Source: an uncultured Lachnospiraceae bacterium (GTDB taxonomy: Bacteria > Bacillota > Clostridia > Lachnospirales > Lachnospiraceae). Taken from it: a DNA stretch of 47,396 bases. Shown one piece after another: positions 15,945 through 23,585 of this stretch. The position numbers and the translations under genes were made by a program. The notes under the pieces were generated by a model that did not search any database, was not told where the DNA came from, and saw only the letters and a program-made list of their open reading frames with translations. The stretch spans positions 1-47,396 of the forward strand of contig CAMWSU010000011.1 of NCBI GenBank assembly GCA_947176965.1, written 5' to 3'. The number at the start of each line of letters is the position of its first letter. Within the stretch, counting starts at the first letter, position 1.

Positions 15945-17009
15945 TCATTTCCTTGCCTTAATAATAAAAGCTGTAGGCAGCATCAACGCTTTTCTGCCAA
16001 AATCATTATCTGATATCATTGCCTTCTCCCTATCAGTTTCTTCAATGAGCTTTTCAATCACAAAGCCGTTATTGGCCAAAGCATTGATATATGTACTCAA
16101 CATGCGGTTGGAGAGCAAAATTTCTTTGTCGCTCATGTCGGCACAATACCATTCTTCGTTAAAATAGGAATTGCTGAAAATCAGTTTGCCATTCTCAACC
16201 GATACACACTTATGTATAGGATGTGACCACCCGAAAATGAATGCTCCATTCTTTTTCAGATAAGAACGAATAAGTTTGAAGGTTTTGTCCAAATTGGTGG
16301 TCCAGCCAATTCCATACACCGAAAAAACGATATCAAAATAATCGGTGGGCAGCCCACATTCATCTTCCATAGGTGAATGAACAAGATTTGCAATGATTTC
16401 CTGTTCTTCAAGAAAGTCTTTTGCGCGCTCAAGTTGATTTTTAGAAATGTCTAATCCCCATAAATCAGCTGCACCAAGATCTGCAACATATTTAAGAGAG
16501 CGGCCGCTGCCACAGCAGATTTCAAGCACTCTTTTACCGGACAATTTGCCCATTAAATTCAGCTTGTCTTCTGATGGCAAATAACCACCCCAGTTTGGTA
16601 AAGAAGTTGTGCCTAAAAATTCGTTACCTATGGTATCCCAAAATTCGATATTTGATTTATGTATTTCACTTACATTTAGGTCAACATTGACAGCATTGCC
16701 TAGAACTTTTCCACCAACAATGTTCTTTTTTGTATTCTCTGCTTCTCTTATGAGATTCAGCATATTTTCCTCAGCCTTCTTTTTATAGTCAGCATCGGTC
16801 AATTTTTCACCTGAAAACAACTCGTTGAGATTGATATCGAGGATTTCGCAAATCGGCTGCATAAGGGATAATTCAGGCATTCCGTTACCACATTCCCATT
16901 TGCTAACAGTTTTATCACTAATATCAAGAGCCTCAGCAAATTCACGCTGTGTCAAATTATGTTGTTTTCTCATTTCTGCAATAAATCTCCCAATCTTATC
17001 TTGGTTCAT
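15945..17009 (-). CDS. XRE-type HTH fused to a SAM methyltransferase
   Basis: 354 residues from the ATG at 17009-17007, chosen because GGAGGT lies 6 nt upstream. Residues 6-62 are a Cro/CI-type helix-turn-helix (IGRFIAEMRKQHNLTQREFAEALDISDKTVSKWECGNG read in two parts), ending in a typical LNELFSGE. A linker helix (70-95) leads to a methyltransferase domain with SAM motif VLEICCGSGR (161-170) and FDIVFSVYGIGWTTNLDKTF. The combination suggests a regulator that also modifies a small molecule or senses SAM. It converges with the 15233 methyltransferase. AT-rich, probably acquired. Confidence 0.88.
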   Translation of the reverse strand: MNQDKIGRFIAEMRKQHNLTQREFAEALDISDKTVSKWECGNGMPELSLMQPICEILDINLNELFSGEKLTDADYKKKAEENMLNLIREAENTKKNIVGGKVLGNAVNVDLNVSEIHKSNIEFWDTIGNEFLGTTSLPNWGGYLPSEDKLNLMGKLSGKRVLEICCGSGRSLKYVADLGAADLWGLDISKNQLERAKDFLEEQEIIANLVHSPMEDECGLPTDYFDIVFSVYGIGWTTNLDKTFKLIRSYLKKNGAFIFGWSHPIHKCVSVENGKLIFSNSYFNEEWYCADMSDKEILLSNRMLSTYINALANNGFVIEKLIEETDREKAMISDNDFGRKALMLPTAFIIKARK

Positions 17010-17034
17010 ATCGATACCTCCTATTTTTGAGACT

Positions 17035-17043
17035 ATTATATCA
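17035..17043 (-). promoter_or_regulatory. Extended -10 promoter for the HTH-methyltransferase gene
   Basis: On the minus strand TGATATAAT (17043-17035) gives a perfect -10 with an extended TGn; the -35 region is poor. About 25 bp separate it from the start codon. Confidence 0.55.
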
Positions 17044-17182
17044 AGGTCATTTTCGAAATCATACCCACGAATCGCAGAGTTGACAAAAAGTGAAATGAGC
17101 AAAAGCAGCAGATAGAGATATGGCAGCAGGCATGCCCTTAAAATTTGGTAATGTATGAAATATATGATGGGATTTACCTAAA

Positions 17183-17207
17183 GGTTTCGCCTGAAGGCGA
17201 GGTTTTT
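17183..17207 (+). terminator. Small hairpin with T-tail in a gene-poor stretch
   Basis: TTTCGCC / GGCGAGG (17185-17191 with 17196-17202, two T-G wobbles) around TGAA, followed by TTTTT. It is the only marked structure in 17050-17385. No gene reads into it on the plus strand, so it may be a relic. A 130-codon frame at 17145 overlaps the promoter at 17412 and does not look like a protein. Confidence 0.35.
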
Positions 17208-17388
17208 AACCCCATTATACAGATAATAAATAAAAAAGCGGATAGCTCCTCAGAAAAGGAAGTATTTTGTCTCTTTGTCTTTTTCATGGAAAAAGCTTAC
17301 AATCAGAACGGCCAATACATTAAGAAAAATCATCGAAATGTAATAGCTGCTCAAATTAAAAATTTTGTCCGATTTTCACGAAAAAGAG

Positions 17389-17417
17389 TTTCCCTTTTGT
17401 GGGGAACTTGCTATACT
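17389..17417 (+). promoter_or_regulatory. Extended -10 promoter of the 17453 gene
   Basis: TATACT (17412-17417) with TGC directly before it; the -35 region (TTTCCC at 17389) is weak. It lies 36 bp before the ATG. Confidence 0.6.
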
Positions 17418-17452
17418 GTAGTCATACCCGTTAGGGCGGAAAGGAGTCGGAC

Positions 17453-17833
17453 ATGGCAGAATTCAAAGAAAGAAAAAGATGGGTGTTTTTGGGATTACCT
17501 TTTACGTTTACCAAATATACGATCAAGGAGGATATGATCACGGTAAACAGCGGACTGCTCCGCACGGAGGAGAACGATTGCTACATGTATAAAGTGCAGG
17601 ACGTGAAGCATACCGCAACTTTGGCAGAGAAAATGTTTGGGCTTGGCACAGTCATCTGCTTTACGGGCGATACGACGGATCCCCAGCTTCAGATCACACA
17701 TATCAAAAATTCCAAGGCGGTAAAGGATTTTATTCTTCAGGCGTCGGAGGAAGCACGCATGAAGCGGCGCACGATGAATATGCTGAACATCGGCGCAGGC
17801 GATCTGAACGATGTGGACCCCGCAGATCTTTGA
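17453..17833 (+). CDS. Bacterial PH-domain protein
   Basis: 126 residues. The first 90 residues (RKRWVFLGLPFTFTKYTIKEDMITVNSGLLRTEENDCYMYKVQDV in overlapping segments, then ITHIKNSKAVKDFIL) match the bPH2/YdbS-like PH fold: a strand pair with Y-T-I-x-x-D-x-I and a terminal helix. It is free-standing with no membrane span. A Met/Arg-rich helical tail follows. Start is set by AAAGGAG 9 nt upstream. Function unknown; such domains usually bind protein partners or membranes. Convergent with the CmpB-like gene. Confidence 0.75.
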   Translation: MAEFKERKRWVFLGLPFTFTKYTIKEDMITVNSGLLRTEENDCYMYKVQDVKHTATLAEKMFGLGTVICFTGDTTDPQLQITHIKNSKAVKDFILQASEEARMKRRTMNMLNIGAGDLNDVDPADL

Positions 17834-17846
17834 TGACAGGGTGGTT

Positions 17847-18284
17847 TCATGACTGCGGCGGGGTGTTTGACTTTGCGGCGTGTCGTTTCCACAAGAGCTT
17901 TTCCATCAAAAGAGAAAAGCCAAACCAGCAGGGCGCATAGTCTAAGCGGATGACGCCGCGGACGTGGTAGGGAGATCGGTAGTAATTCCACGGACAGCGT
18001 TTTCGTTTGTCAAGAATACTGCCGCTGATAAATTCAACACTAAAAATGCACAGAGTGTAGAGCAGTCCGCGCACGGACGTCTTCACTCTGTGTTTTTTTA
18101 AGAATGCGGAGATCGGATAGAGGCATGCCGAAAGCCCATAGATCGGGAACATCCAAAGCGACGTGATCCCCTTTAGGGAATAGTCACGCCGCTTGAATGT
18201 GTGAAACGCCGTAAAAAGAATTTCGGTCATCCATCCGAGCAGTCCGCAATAAAGGAAGTCATTGAAATAGGTTTTCTTTTTCAT
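17847..18284 (-). CDS. CmpB-type putative ABC transporter permease family membrane protein
   Basis: 145 residues from the ATG at 18284, 4 bp after the GH42 stop; upstream in-frame codons lie within GH42 and are less likely. The segment GLLGWMTEILFTAFHTF then LWMFPIYGLS matches the W-x-x-E ... P-I-Y-G core of the ABC_trans_CmpB family (a misleading name; the function is not known). Several hydrophobic segments are visible. The close spacing suggests translation coupled to GH42. Whether it aids sugar uptake is unknown. Confidence 0.65.
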   Translation of the reverse strand: MKKKTYFNDFLYCGLLGWMTEILFTAFHTFKRRDYSLKGITSLWMFPIYGLSACLYPISAFLKKHRVKTSVRGLLYTLCIFSVEFISGSILDKRKRCPWNYYRSPYHVRGVIRLDYAPCWFGFSLLMEKLLWKRHAAKSNTPPQS

Positions 18285-18288
18285 GCAA

Positions 18289-20331
18289 TCAGTCTGCACC
18301 GATATGCGGAAAACTATACCGTATGATCGCAACGTCTTTTGCGGCAAGCGCCAACATATCGCTGCAGGATACTTCCTTTTGCGTCAGAAGCTCCGTGCCG
18401 CCTACCTCCATGCGGACGGAAGCCTCGGCATCGTTATGGTTTAACAAAAACAGAAAACCAATGCCGTCTTTTTTCCGCAGGCAGACTTCTACGCCGTCCG
18501 GCGATCCATGGACCGGCGCAATCGAGAGTGATGCGCACAGTTCGGTGAGGAATGAGCGGTAAAACTCCGCGTCGGAGCGGGTGGCAATATAGTAAGCGGT
18601 GCCTTTGCCGAATTCATTTTTTGTGAGGACAGGCATGCCCTGATAAAAATCGGACTCATACGCGGCAAGGGACTTCGCGCCTTCCAGATGCAGAAGGTCG
18701 CATAACAGGGTGGCGGGATAGCGCTGGCCGTTATAGAGAAACGAATTTGCCTCCTCAGGGGGAAGCGCGTCGGACTCCTCGACCCAGATACCGAGAATAT
18801 CCCGCAGTCTGCCGGGATAGCCGCCGGTTACGACAAGGTCGTGATCCTCGACATAGCCGCTGAAATAGGTCGTGAGGAAAGTGCCGCCATCCGACACAAA
18901 GCGGCGGATTTTTTCGTCAAAGCCATCCTTGCACATATATAGGAGCGGCGCAATGACAAGGCGGTAGCCGGAAAGGTCGTCTTCGACACCGACCAGATCG
19001 ACGGAAATGTTTGCCTTACTGAGTGCGCGGTAATATTGGGATACCTCGTCAGGATATCCGATCAGCGTGCTCGGTCCTGCGGAATACTCTGCAGCCCACC
19101 AGTTATCCCAGTCAAACACGATCGCGACCTTAGAATCCGTGCGCGCCCCCAGGGTCTGAGAACCGAGTGCCGTAAGCTCCGCGCCGAGCGCAGTGATCTC
19201 ACGGAATACGCGGGTATTTTCATTGCCGACATGGTCGATGACGGCGCCGTGATATTTTTCGCAGGCGCCGATGCTCCTGCGCATCTGAAAAAACATGACG
19301 GTGTCCGCGCCGTGCGCGACCGCCTGATAACTCCATAAGCGCATCACGCCCGGACGTTTTAATTTGCAGTAGGTGTGCCAGTTGCTCACGCTTGGCGTCT
19401 GCTCCATCAGGGCAAACGGTTTTCCCTGCTTTAAGCCGCGCATCAGATCATGGCGCATGGCAGTCCGCGTGTGAGTGTCATCATAGGAGGGATAATTATC
19501 CCATGAAACAAAGTCCATTTCACGCGCCCATTTCTGATAATCAAGCGGCTTATACATTCCCATCAGGTTTGTCGTGACCGGAATATCGGGCGTGTACTGT
19601 TTTATGATGTCGCGCTCCATACAATAGCATGCAAGCATGCTGTCGGACTGAAAGCGCATATAATCGAGGGAAATTCCCTGAAAAGTTGTGCGGACGCGCT
19701 CCATCATAAATTCCTCGGTGCGCAGGTCGGGTACAACGACGTCATCCCAGTCATAGAGCGTGTGTCCCCAGAATGCCGTGTTCCAGACGCGGTTTAACTC
19801 TTCGATCGTGCCGTATTTTTCTTTTAACCAGATACGGAATGCGCGCTCGCAGTTGTCACAGTAGCAGGCGCCGCCGAATTCGTTGGAGACATGCCAGCCG
19901 ACAATGCAGTCATACGAGCCGTAGCGCTCGGCGAGCCGCTCAGCGAGTGCTGCGGCATATTTGCGGTAGGTGGGGGAATTCGGGCAGGAGTTGTGGCGGC
20001 TGCCGAATTTGCGGCGCATGCCGTTATGCTCCGTGCGCAATATGTCGGGATATTTTCTTGCCATCCATGCCGGGTGTGCCGCCGTGGAAGTTGCAAGGCA
20101 GACTTTGATCCCGTTTTTCTGAACAAGCGAAAAGATGCGGTCAAGCTTGTCAAAATCATAGGTGTTTTCATCCGGCTGCAGGGCGGCCCAGCTAAAGACA
20201 TTCAGGGTGACGACATCGATATGCGCAAGCGCAAACAGGCGCATGTCCTCCTCCCAGATCTCCTCCGGCCATTGTTCGGGATTGTAGTCCCCGCCGTAGA
20301 GAATTTTTTGTACGCGTTCGTTTTCGATCAT
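18289..20331 (-). CDS. GH42 beta-galactosidase
   Basis: 680 residues, normal for GH42. The N-terminus LYGGDYNPEQWP is characteristic. The expected acid/base is E151 (HVSNEFGG) and the nucleophile E310 (FALMEQTPS). Cys116, Cys156, Cys158 and Cys161 form the usual zinc-binding cluster. The middle trimerisation domain (from about 390) and C-terminal beta domain are present. No signal peptide: it acts on imported galactosides. GGAGGTCTT precedes the ATG. The gene has an unusually long structured leader (20341-20596), so post-transcriptional control is likely. Confidence 0.95.
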   Translation of the reverse strand: MIENERVQKILYGGDYNPEQWPEEIWEEDMRLFALAHIDVVTLNVFSWAALQPDENTYDFDKLDRIFSLVQKNGIKVCLATSTAAHPAWMARKYPDILRTEHNGMRRKFGSRHNSCPNSPTYRKYAAALAERLAERYGSYDCIVGWHVSNEFGGACYCDNCERAFRIWLKEKYGTIEELNRVWNTAFWGHTLYDWDDVVVPDLRTEEFMMERVRTTFQGISLDYMRFQSDSMLACYCMERDIIKQYTPDIPVTTNLMGMYKPLDYQKWAREMDFVSWDNYPSYDDTHTRTAMRHDLMRGLKQGKPFALMEQTPSVSNWHTYCKLKRPGVMRLWSYQAVAHGADTVMFFQMRRSIGACEKYHGAVIDHVGNENTRVFREITALGAELTALGSQTLGARTDSKVAIVFDWDNWWAAEYSAGPSTLIGYPDEVSQYYRALSKANISVDLVGVEDDLSGYRLVIAPLLYMCKDGFDEKIRRFVSDGGTFLTTYFSGYVEDHDLVVTGGYPGRLRDILGIWVEESDALPPEEANSFLYNGQRYPATLLCDLLHLEGAKSLAAYESDFYQGMPVLTKNEFGKGTAYYIATRSDAEFYRSFLTELCASLSIAPVHGSPDGVEVCLRKKDGIGFLFLLNHNDAEASVRMEVGGTELLTQKEVSCSDMLALAAKDVAIIRYSFPHIGAD

Positions 20332-20344
20332 AAGACCTCCGTTT

Positions 20345-20596
20345 CCGCCGCTTCGCGGCCGGGTGATGTATCGTTTGCATCTGTGTTATCCTCGCAAACC
20401 CGCGCTATCGCGCTCTTTTGTCTGACTAAAGTCAGACGTTTGCTCGGTAATGGCGCAGAAAAAACAAATGTCCGAGCAGCGCGCTGCTTTTCGCGGTCGC
20501 TTGTTTTTTCATGCATTTGGGCAGAGCCACGAAAAAAACGAACGTTTTTTCGTGGTCGCTTCGCTCGTCAAATGGACAAAGAACAATCTGCCCTTT
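20345..20596 (-). promoter_or_regulatory. Structured 5' leader of the GH42 gene
   Basis: About 250 nt between a minus-strand promoter and the GH42 start contain nested perfect inverted repeats: 20519-20525 with 20587-20593 enclosing a long hairpin at 20527-20555; 20458-20467 with 20501-20510 enclosing a 14-nt palindrome at 20475-20488; an 8-bp hairpin at 20420-20437; and CCGC-TTC-GCGG at 20348-20358. The arm GCAAAC at 20394-20399 can pair with GTTTGC at 20373-20378 or at 20438-20443, so two folds exclude each other. No known riboswitch class is recognised. The stretch 20332-20722 otherwise holds only promoters. Confidence 0.6.
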
Positions 20597-20602
20597 TCGA
20601 AT

Positions 20603-20611
20603 ATTCTATCA
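20603..20611 (-). promoter_or_regulatory. Extended -10 promoter for the GH42 gene
   Basis: Minus-strand TGATAGAAT at 20611-20603; the -35 region is poor. The predicted start near 20596 would put the GGGCAGA arm of the leader at the very 5' end of the transcript. Confidence 0.5.
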
Positions 20612-20658
20612 TGACAGCGGGACAGATGCTATAGAAAAATAACGGTGTTCTTGTATCA

Positions 20659-20687
20659 TTGTGATCCGGTCGTGTGTATGCTATAAT
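20659..20687 (+). promoter_or_regulatory. Sigma-A promoter of the ANT(6)-like gene
   Basis: TTGTGA (20659-20664), 17-bp spacer, TATAAT (20682-20687) with extended TGC. A strong-looking promoter 35 bp before the start codon. Confidence 0.75.
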
Positions 20688-20722
20688 TTCAGTGTTATGG
20701 AAGCAATAACGGAGGTGTGATG

Positions 20723-21583
20723 ATGAGAGCAGAAAATGAAATGTATGACCTTATCCTAGGGATTGCACAAAATGATGATAGGATTAAAGCTGTGTACATG
20801 AATGGCTCGAGAACAAACAAAAATGTTCCAATCGACATGTTTCAAGATTATGATATTGTTTATGTTGTGGAAGACACCAAAAGTTTTATAGAAGATAAAG
20901 AATGGATTCATCTTTTCGGAGAAATTCTTTACATGCAGTACCCTGACGAAAACCCATATTATCCGAGTGATAAGGAAAATTCGTATGGGTGGCTCATGCA
21001 GTTTGCAGACGGAACCCGGATTGACTTAACCGTGCAGTCTGTAAACTATGCACTACAGCACATTCAGGATGACAAGCTTTGCAAAATCTTGTTAGACAAA
21101 GAAAATATATTACCCGAAATAGAAGCGGCAACAGATCGTCAGTATTGGGTCAAAGAGCCAACGGAAGAACAATATCTGGCAGTTTGTAATGAGTTTTGGT
21201 GGTGTACCAATAATATAGCAAAGGGATTATGGCGGGGGGAGATCCCCTATGTGCAGGATATGACAAATCATATTGTAAGAAATCAGCTAATTACGATGCT
21301 GAATTGGAAAGTTGGGATTTTAACAGGATGGTCAGTCAGCACGGGAAAATCATCGAAATATTTATATAAGTGGCTTTCAGAGCGGGAATGGAACATGTTT
21401 TTGTCAACTTACTTTGACTGCAATATGGATCATGCATGGAAGTCCGTTTTTGACATGTGTGAATTATTTGAAATGGTGTCAAAGTACGTTGGAGAAAAAT
21501 TGGGATGGGAGTATCATGAAAAAGAGGGCAAGGCTGCCCGATCCTTTTTAGAACATGTACATCAACTGTCAAAAAGCAAATAG
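20723..21583 (+). CDS. ANT(6)-type aminoglycoside 6-adenylyltransferase
   Basis: 286 residues from ATG 20723, picked because GGAGG ends 7 nt upstream and because MRAENEMYDLIL aligns with the usual family start. The nucleotidyltransferase core is GSRTNKN ... FQDYDIVYVV (G-S-R ... D-x-D), and the rest (FADGTRIDLTVQ, EFWWCTNNIAKGLWRGE) matches the streptomycin adenylyltransferase family. Such enzymes modify streptomycin with AMP. Whether this one gives resistance is not shown by sequence. AT-rich codon use beside GC-richer neighbours and its own strong promoter suggest horizontal gain. Confidence 0.88.
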   Translation: MRAENEMYDLILGIAQNDDRIKAVYMNGSRTNKNVPIDMFQDYDIVYVVEDTKSFIEDKEWIHLFGEILYMQYPDENPYYPSDKENSYGWLMQFADGTRIDLTVQSVNYALQHIQDDKLCKILLDKENILPEIEAATDRQYWVKEPTEEQYLAVCNEFWWCTNNIAKGLWRGEIPYVQDMTNHIVRNQLITMLNWKVGILTGWSVSTGKSSKYLYKWLSEREWNMFLSTYFDCNMDHAWKSVFDMCELFEMVSKYVGEKLGWEYHEKEGKAARSFLEHVHQLSKSK

Positions 21584-21615
21584 GTGTGTTTATTGCAAAT
21601 TCACTCCTTTTTGTC

Positions 21616-21643
21616 TTGACGGAACAGACCAAAATGATATGAT
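21616..21643 (+). promoter_or_regulatory. Sigma-A promoter of nth
   Basis: TTGACG (21616-21621), 16-bp spacer, TATGAT (21638-21643). Confidence 0.55.
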
Positions 21644-21684
21644 AAGGAAGGAATTTTACATAGCGGAGTAAGGATGGGACGAAT

Positions 21685-22353
21685 ATGAAATTATCCATGA
21701 AAAAGAAACGGGAGCTTGCGCTGTTGATCGTGGAGCGCTTAAAAGAAGCATATCCGGACGCGGCGTGTTCCTTAGACTACGATCAGGCATGGAAGCTGTT
21801 GGTCAGTGTACGGCTTGCGGCACAATGCACGGATGAGCGTGTCAATGTGGTCGTGCAGGATTTATATGCGAAGTTTCCCGATGTAAACGCGCTTGCCGAC
21901 GCGCCCGTGGAGGAGATTGAGCGCATTGTCAGACCGTGCGGACTTGGAAACAGTAAGGCGCGCGACATCAGTGCATGTATGAAAGTTCTGCGCGACGAGT
22001 ATGGCGGCAGAGTGCCGGACAGTTTTGAAAAGCTTCTGGCATTGCCGGGGGTCGGGAGAAAAAGCGCCAATCTGATCATGGGCGATGTGTTCGGCAAACC
22101 GGCGATCGTGACGGATACGCATTGCATCCGCCTCGTGAACCGTATGGGACTGGTGGATGGTGTCAAAGAGCCGAAAAAGGTGGAAATGGAGCTGTGGAAG
22201 CTGATTCCGGGCGAGGAAGGCAGCGATTTCTGCCATAGATTGGTATGGCACGGAAGAGAAATATGCACCGCACGAACCAATCCACATTGTGACCGCTGCG
22301 GTCTGGCGGACATTTGTAACAAAAACGGAGTAAAGGAATCAAAAAAGCAATGA
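21685..22353 (+). CDS. nth: Endonuclease III
   Basis: 222 residues. A DNA glycosylase/AP lyase that removes oxidised pyrimidines. The helix-hairpin-helix LPGVGRKSAN carries the catalytic Lys126, and VTDTH carries Asp144. The iron-sulfur cluster ligands Cys194, Cys202, Cys205 and Cys211 are present, with C-x7-C in place of the more common C-x6-C. The stop overlaps the next start (ATGA), so nth is co-translated with the glycosyltransferase-like gene. Confidence 0.96.
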   Translation: MKLSMKKKRELALLIVERLKEAYPDAACSLDYDQAWKLLVSVRLAAQCTDERVNVVVQDLYAKFPDVNALADAPVEEIERIVRPCGLGNSKARDISACMKVLRDEYGGRVPDSFEKLLALPGVGRKSANLIMGDVFGKPAIVTDTHCIRLVNRMGLVDGVKEPKKVEMELWKLIPGEEGSDFCHRLVWHGREICTARTNPHCDRCGLADICNKNGVKESKKQ

Positions 22354-23522
22354 GTGGGAAGCCAATTCTTTTTGTCAGCGTGAACGACCGCTGTTATGCT
22401 TCTTATCGTTTTTTTGCGGCGAGACTTGAGGAGGCAGTGAAGAAGCTGGGAATGGAAACGGCGTGGTGTTATCTGCCGGAGGGAAGCGGGAAGGACGAGG
22501 AGTCATGGGATCGGGTATTGCAGGAGGTTTTAGGAAGAACGTATCTTGCAGTAGTCGATTTCAATTCTTTTCTGCCGAAGCTTGCGGCGGGCGGGAAGAA
22601 TCTGATCGAGCTGTTTGAAGCACCGTTTTATCATATCGTGCTGGATCATCCGCTCTATCATCACGCAGCACTTTCCGCGGACACCGATCTGCAGCATGTG
22701 ATCTGCGTGGATGAGCGTCATGCCGATTATGTGCGTGCCAATTATCCTCGGATCAGACAGGTGTGGGCGCGGACGATTCCGGGAACGGCGGGTGCTCTGG
22801 CGGATACGCCGTTTCAGGAACGGAAAAATGAGATTTTGTTTTGCGGAACATATGAGGAACCGCGGCAGTATTGGGATTTGATGAACGAGCTGCCCGATCA
22901 GTTGAAAAAGGAATGCCGCCTGCTGGCGGAGCAGATGCTTGCCCAGCCGGAGCGGACGATGGAGGAACTGCTTGCCGGGATGCATGGGAGCGTGGGTGTA
23001 TCCGGCGTCTACGGTCCGCGTTTTGCGGCGCGTATGCAGGCGGATTTCCTTGCGGACGCCTATGCCCGGAATCTGCGCAGAAAACAGGTTGTGGAAGCGC
23101 TTGTCAGATCGGGTCTGCCGCTTACCCTGTTCGGGCAGGGCTGGGAGCAGATTGGCGCACAGGCAGGCGGAGCACTCTCTTATGAGAATTATGTAAACCA
23201 AATTGGGAACTATCGCTTTGCCCTGCATTGCATGCCGGGCTTTGTATGCGGCGGACACGACCGCATCGGTAATGCCATGCGAAACGGGGCGGTGTGTGTT
23301 ACGGATCGCACACAGTATACGCGCAGCCGCTATGAGCAGGGGGATGTTAAGGTTCTCGGATATAAAACCGGGCAGACGGAGGAGCTGATCGCGCAATGTG
23401 AGTATGGTCTGACCCATATGCAGGAGGCGGAAGCGATCGCAGCCGCTGGAAAGCAATATGCAGAGGCGTATGAGACATGGGAGCGGTTTGCAGAGAAGCT
23501 GATCGGATCTATGGAAGGATGA
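22350..23522 (+). CDS. CgeB-like glycosyltransferase (GT-B, Glyco_trans_1_2 type)
   Basis: 390 residues, soluble. The C-terminal part (LTLFGQGWEQI, GNYRFALHCMPGFVCGGHDRIGNAM, NGAVCVTDRTQY, GYKTGQTEELI) matches the CgeB-like glycosyltransferase domain: bad-news loop 'H-D-R-I', then a strand ending in V-x-x-D. The N-terminal half (ILFVSVNDRCYASYRFF, VVDFNSFLP, HIVLDHPLYHH) is the first Rossmann domain. Donor and acceptor are unknown. Relatives glycosylate spore coat or surface proteins. Starts in a 4-nt overlap with nth. Confidence 0.75.
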   Translation: MSGKPILFVSVNDRCYASYRFFAARLEEAVKKLGMETAWCYLPEGSGKDEESWDRVLQEVLGRTYLAVVDFNSFLPKLAAGGKNLIELFEAPFYHIVLDHPLYHHAALSADTDLQHVICVDERHADYVRANYPRIRQVWARTIPGTAGALADTPFQERKNEILFCGTYEEPRQYWDLMNELPDQLKKECRLLAEQMLAQPERTMEELLAGMHGSVGVSGVYGPRFAARMQADFLADAYARNLRRKQVVEALVRSGLPLTLFGQGWEQIGAQAGGALSYENYVNQIGNYRFALHCMPGFVCGGHDRIGNAMRNGAVCVTDRTQYTRSRYEQGDVKVLGYKTGQTEELIAQCEYGLTHMQEAEAIAAAGKQYAEAYETWERFAEKLIGSMEG

Positions 23523-23585
23523 CGCAGAGAGGACTGCATATTGTATTTGATATCGTGAAAAACATTTGAATCGAGGCAGAAAAAG

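Noticed and set aside
17145..17537. 130-codon frame on the plus strand
   Set aside because: It overlaps a hairpin, the promoter at 17412 and the start of the PH-domain gene in another frame; the translation shows no domain pattern and there is no ribosome site.
20345..20596. Known riboswitch or T-box in the GH42 leader
   Set aside because: No conserved T-box, SAM, TPP, cobalamin or other class motif is recognised; only stems are seen.
19891..20634. 247-codon frame on the plus strand
   Set aside because: It covers the 5' end of GH42 and its structured leader; the GH42 frame has catalytic motifs, this one has none.
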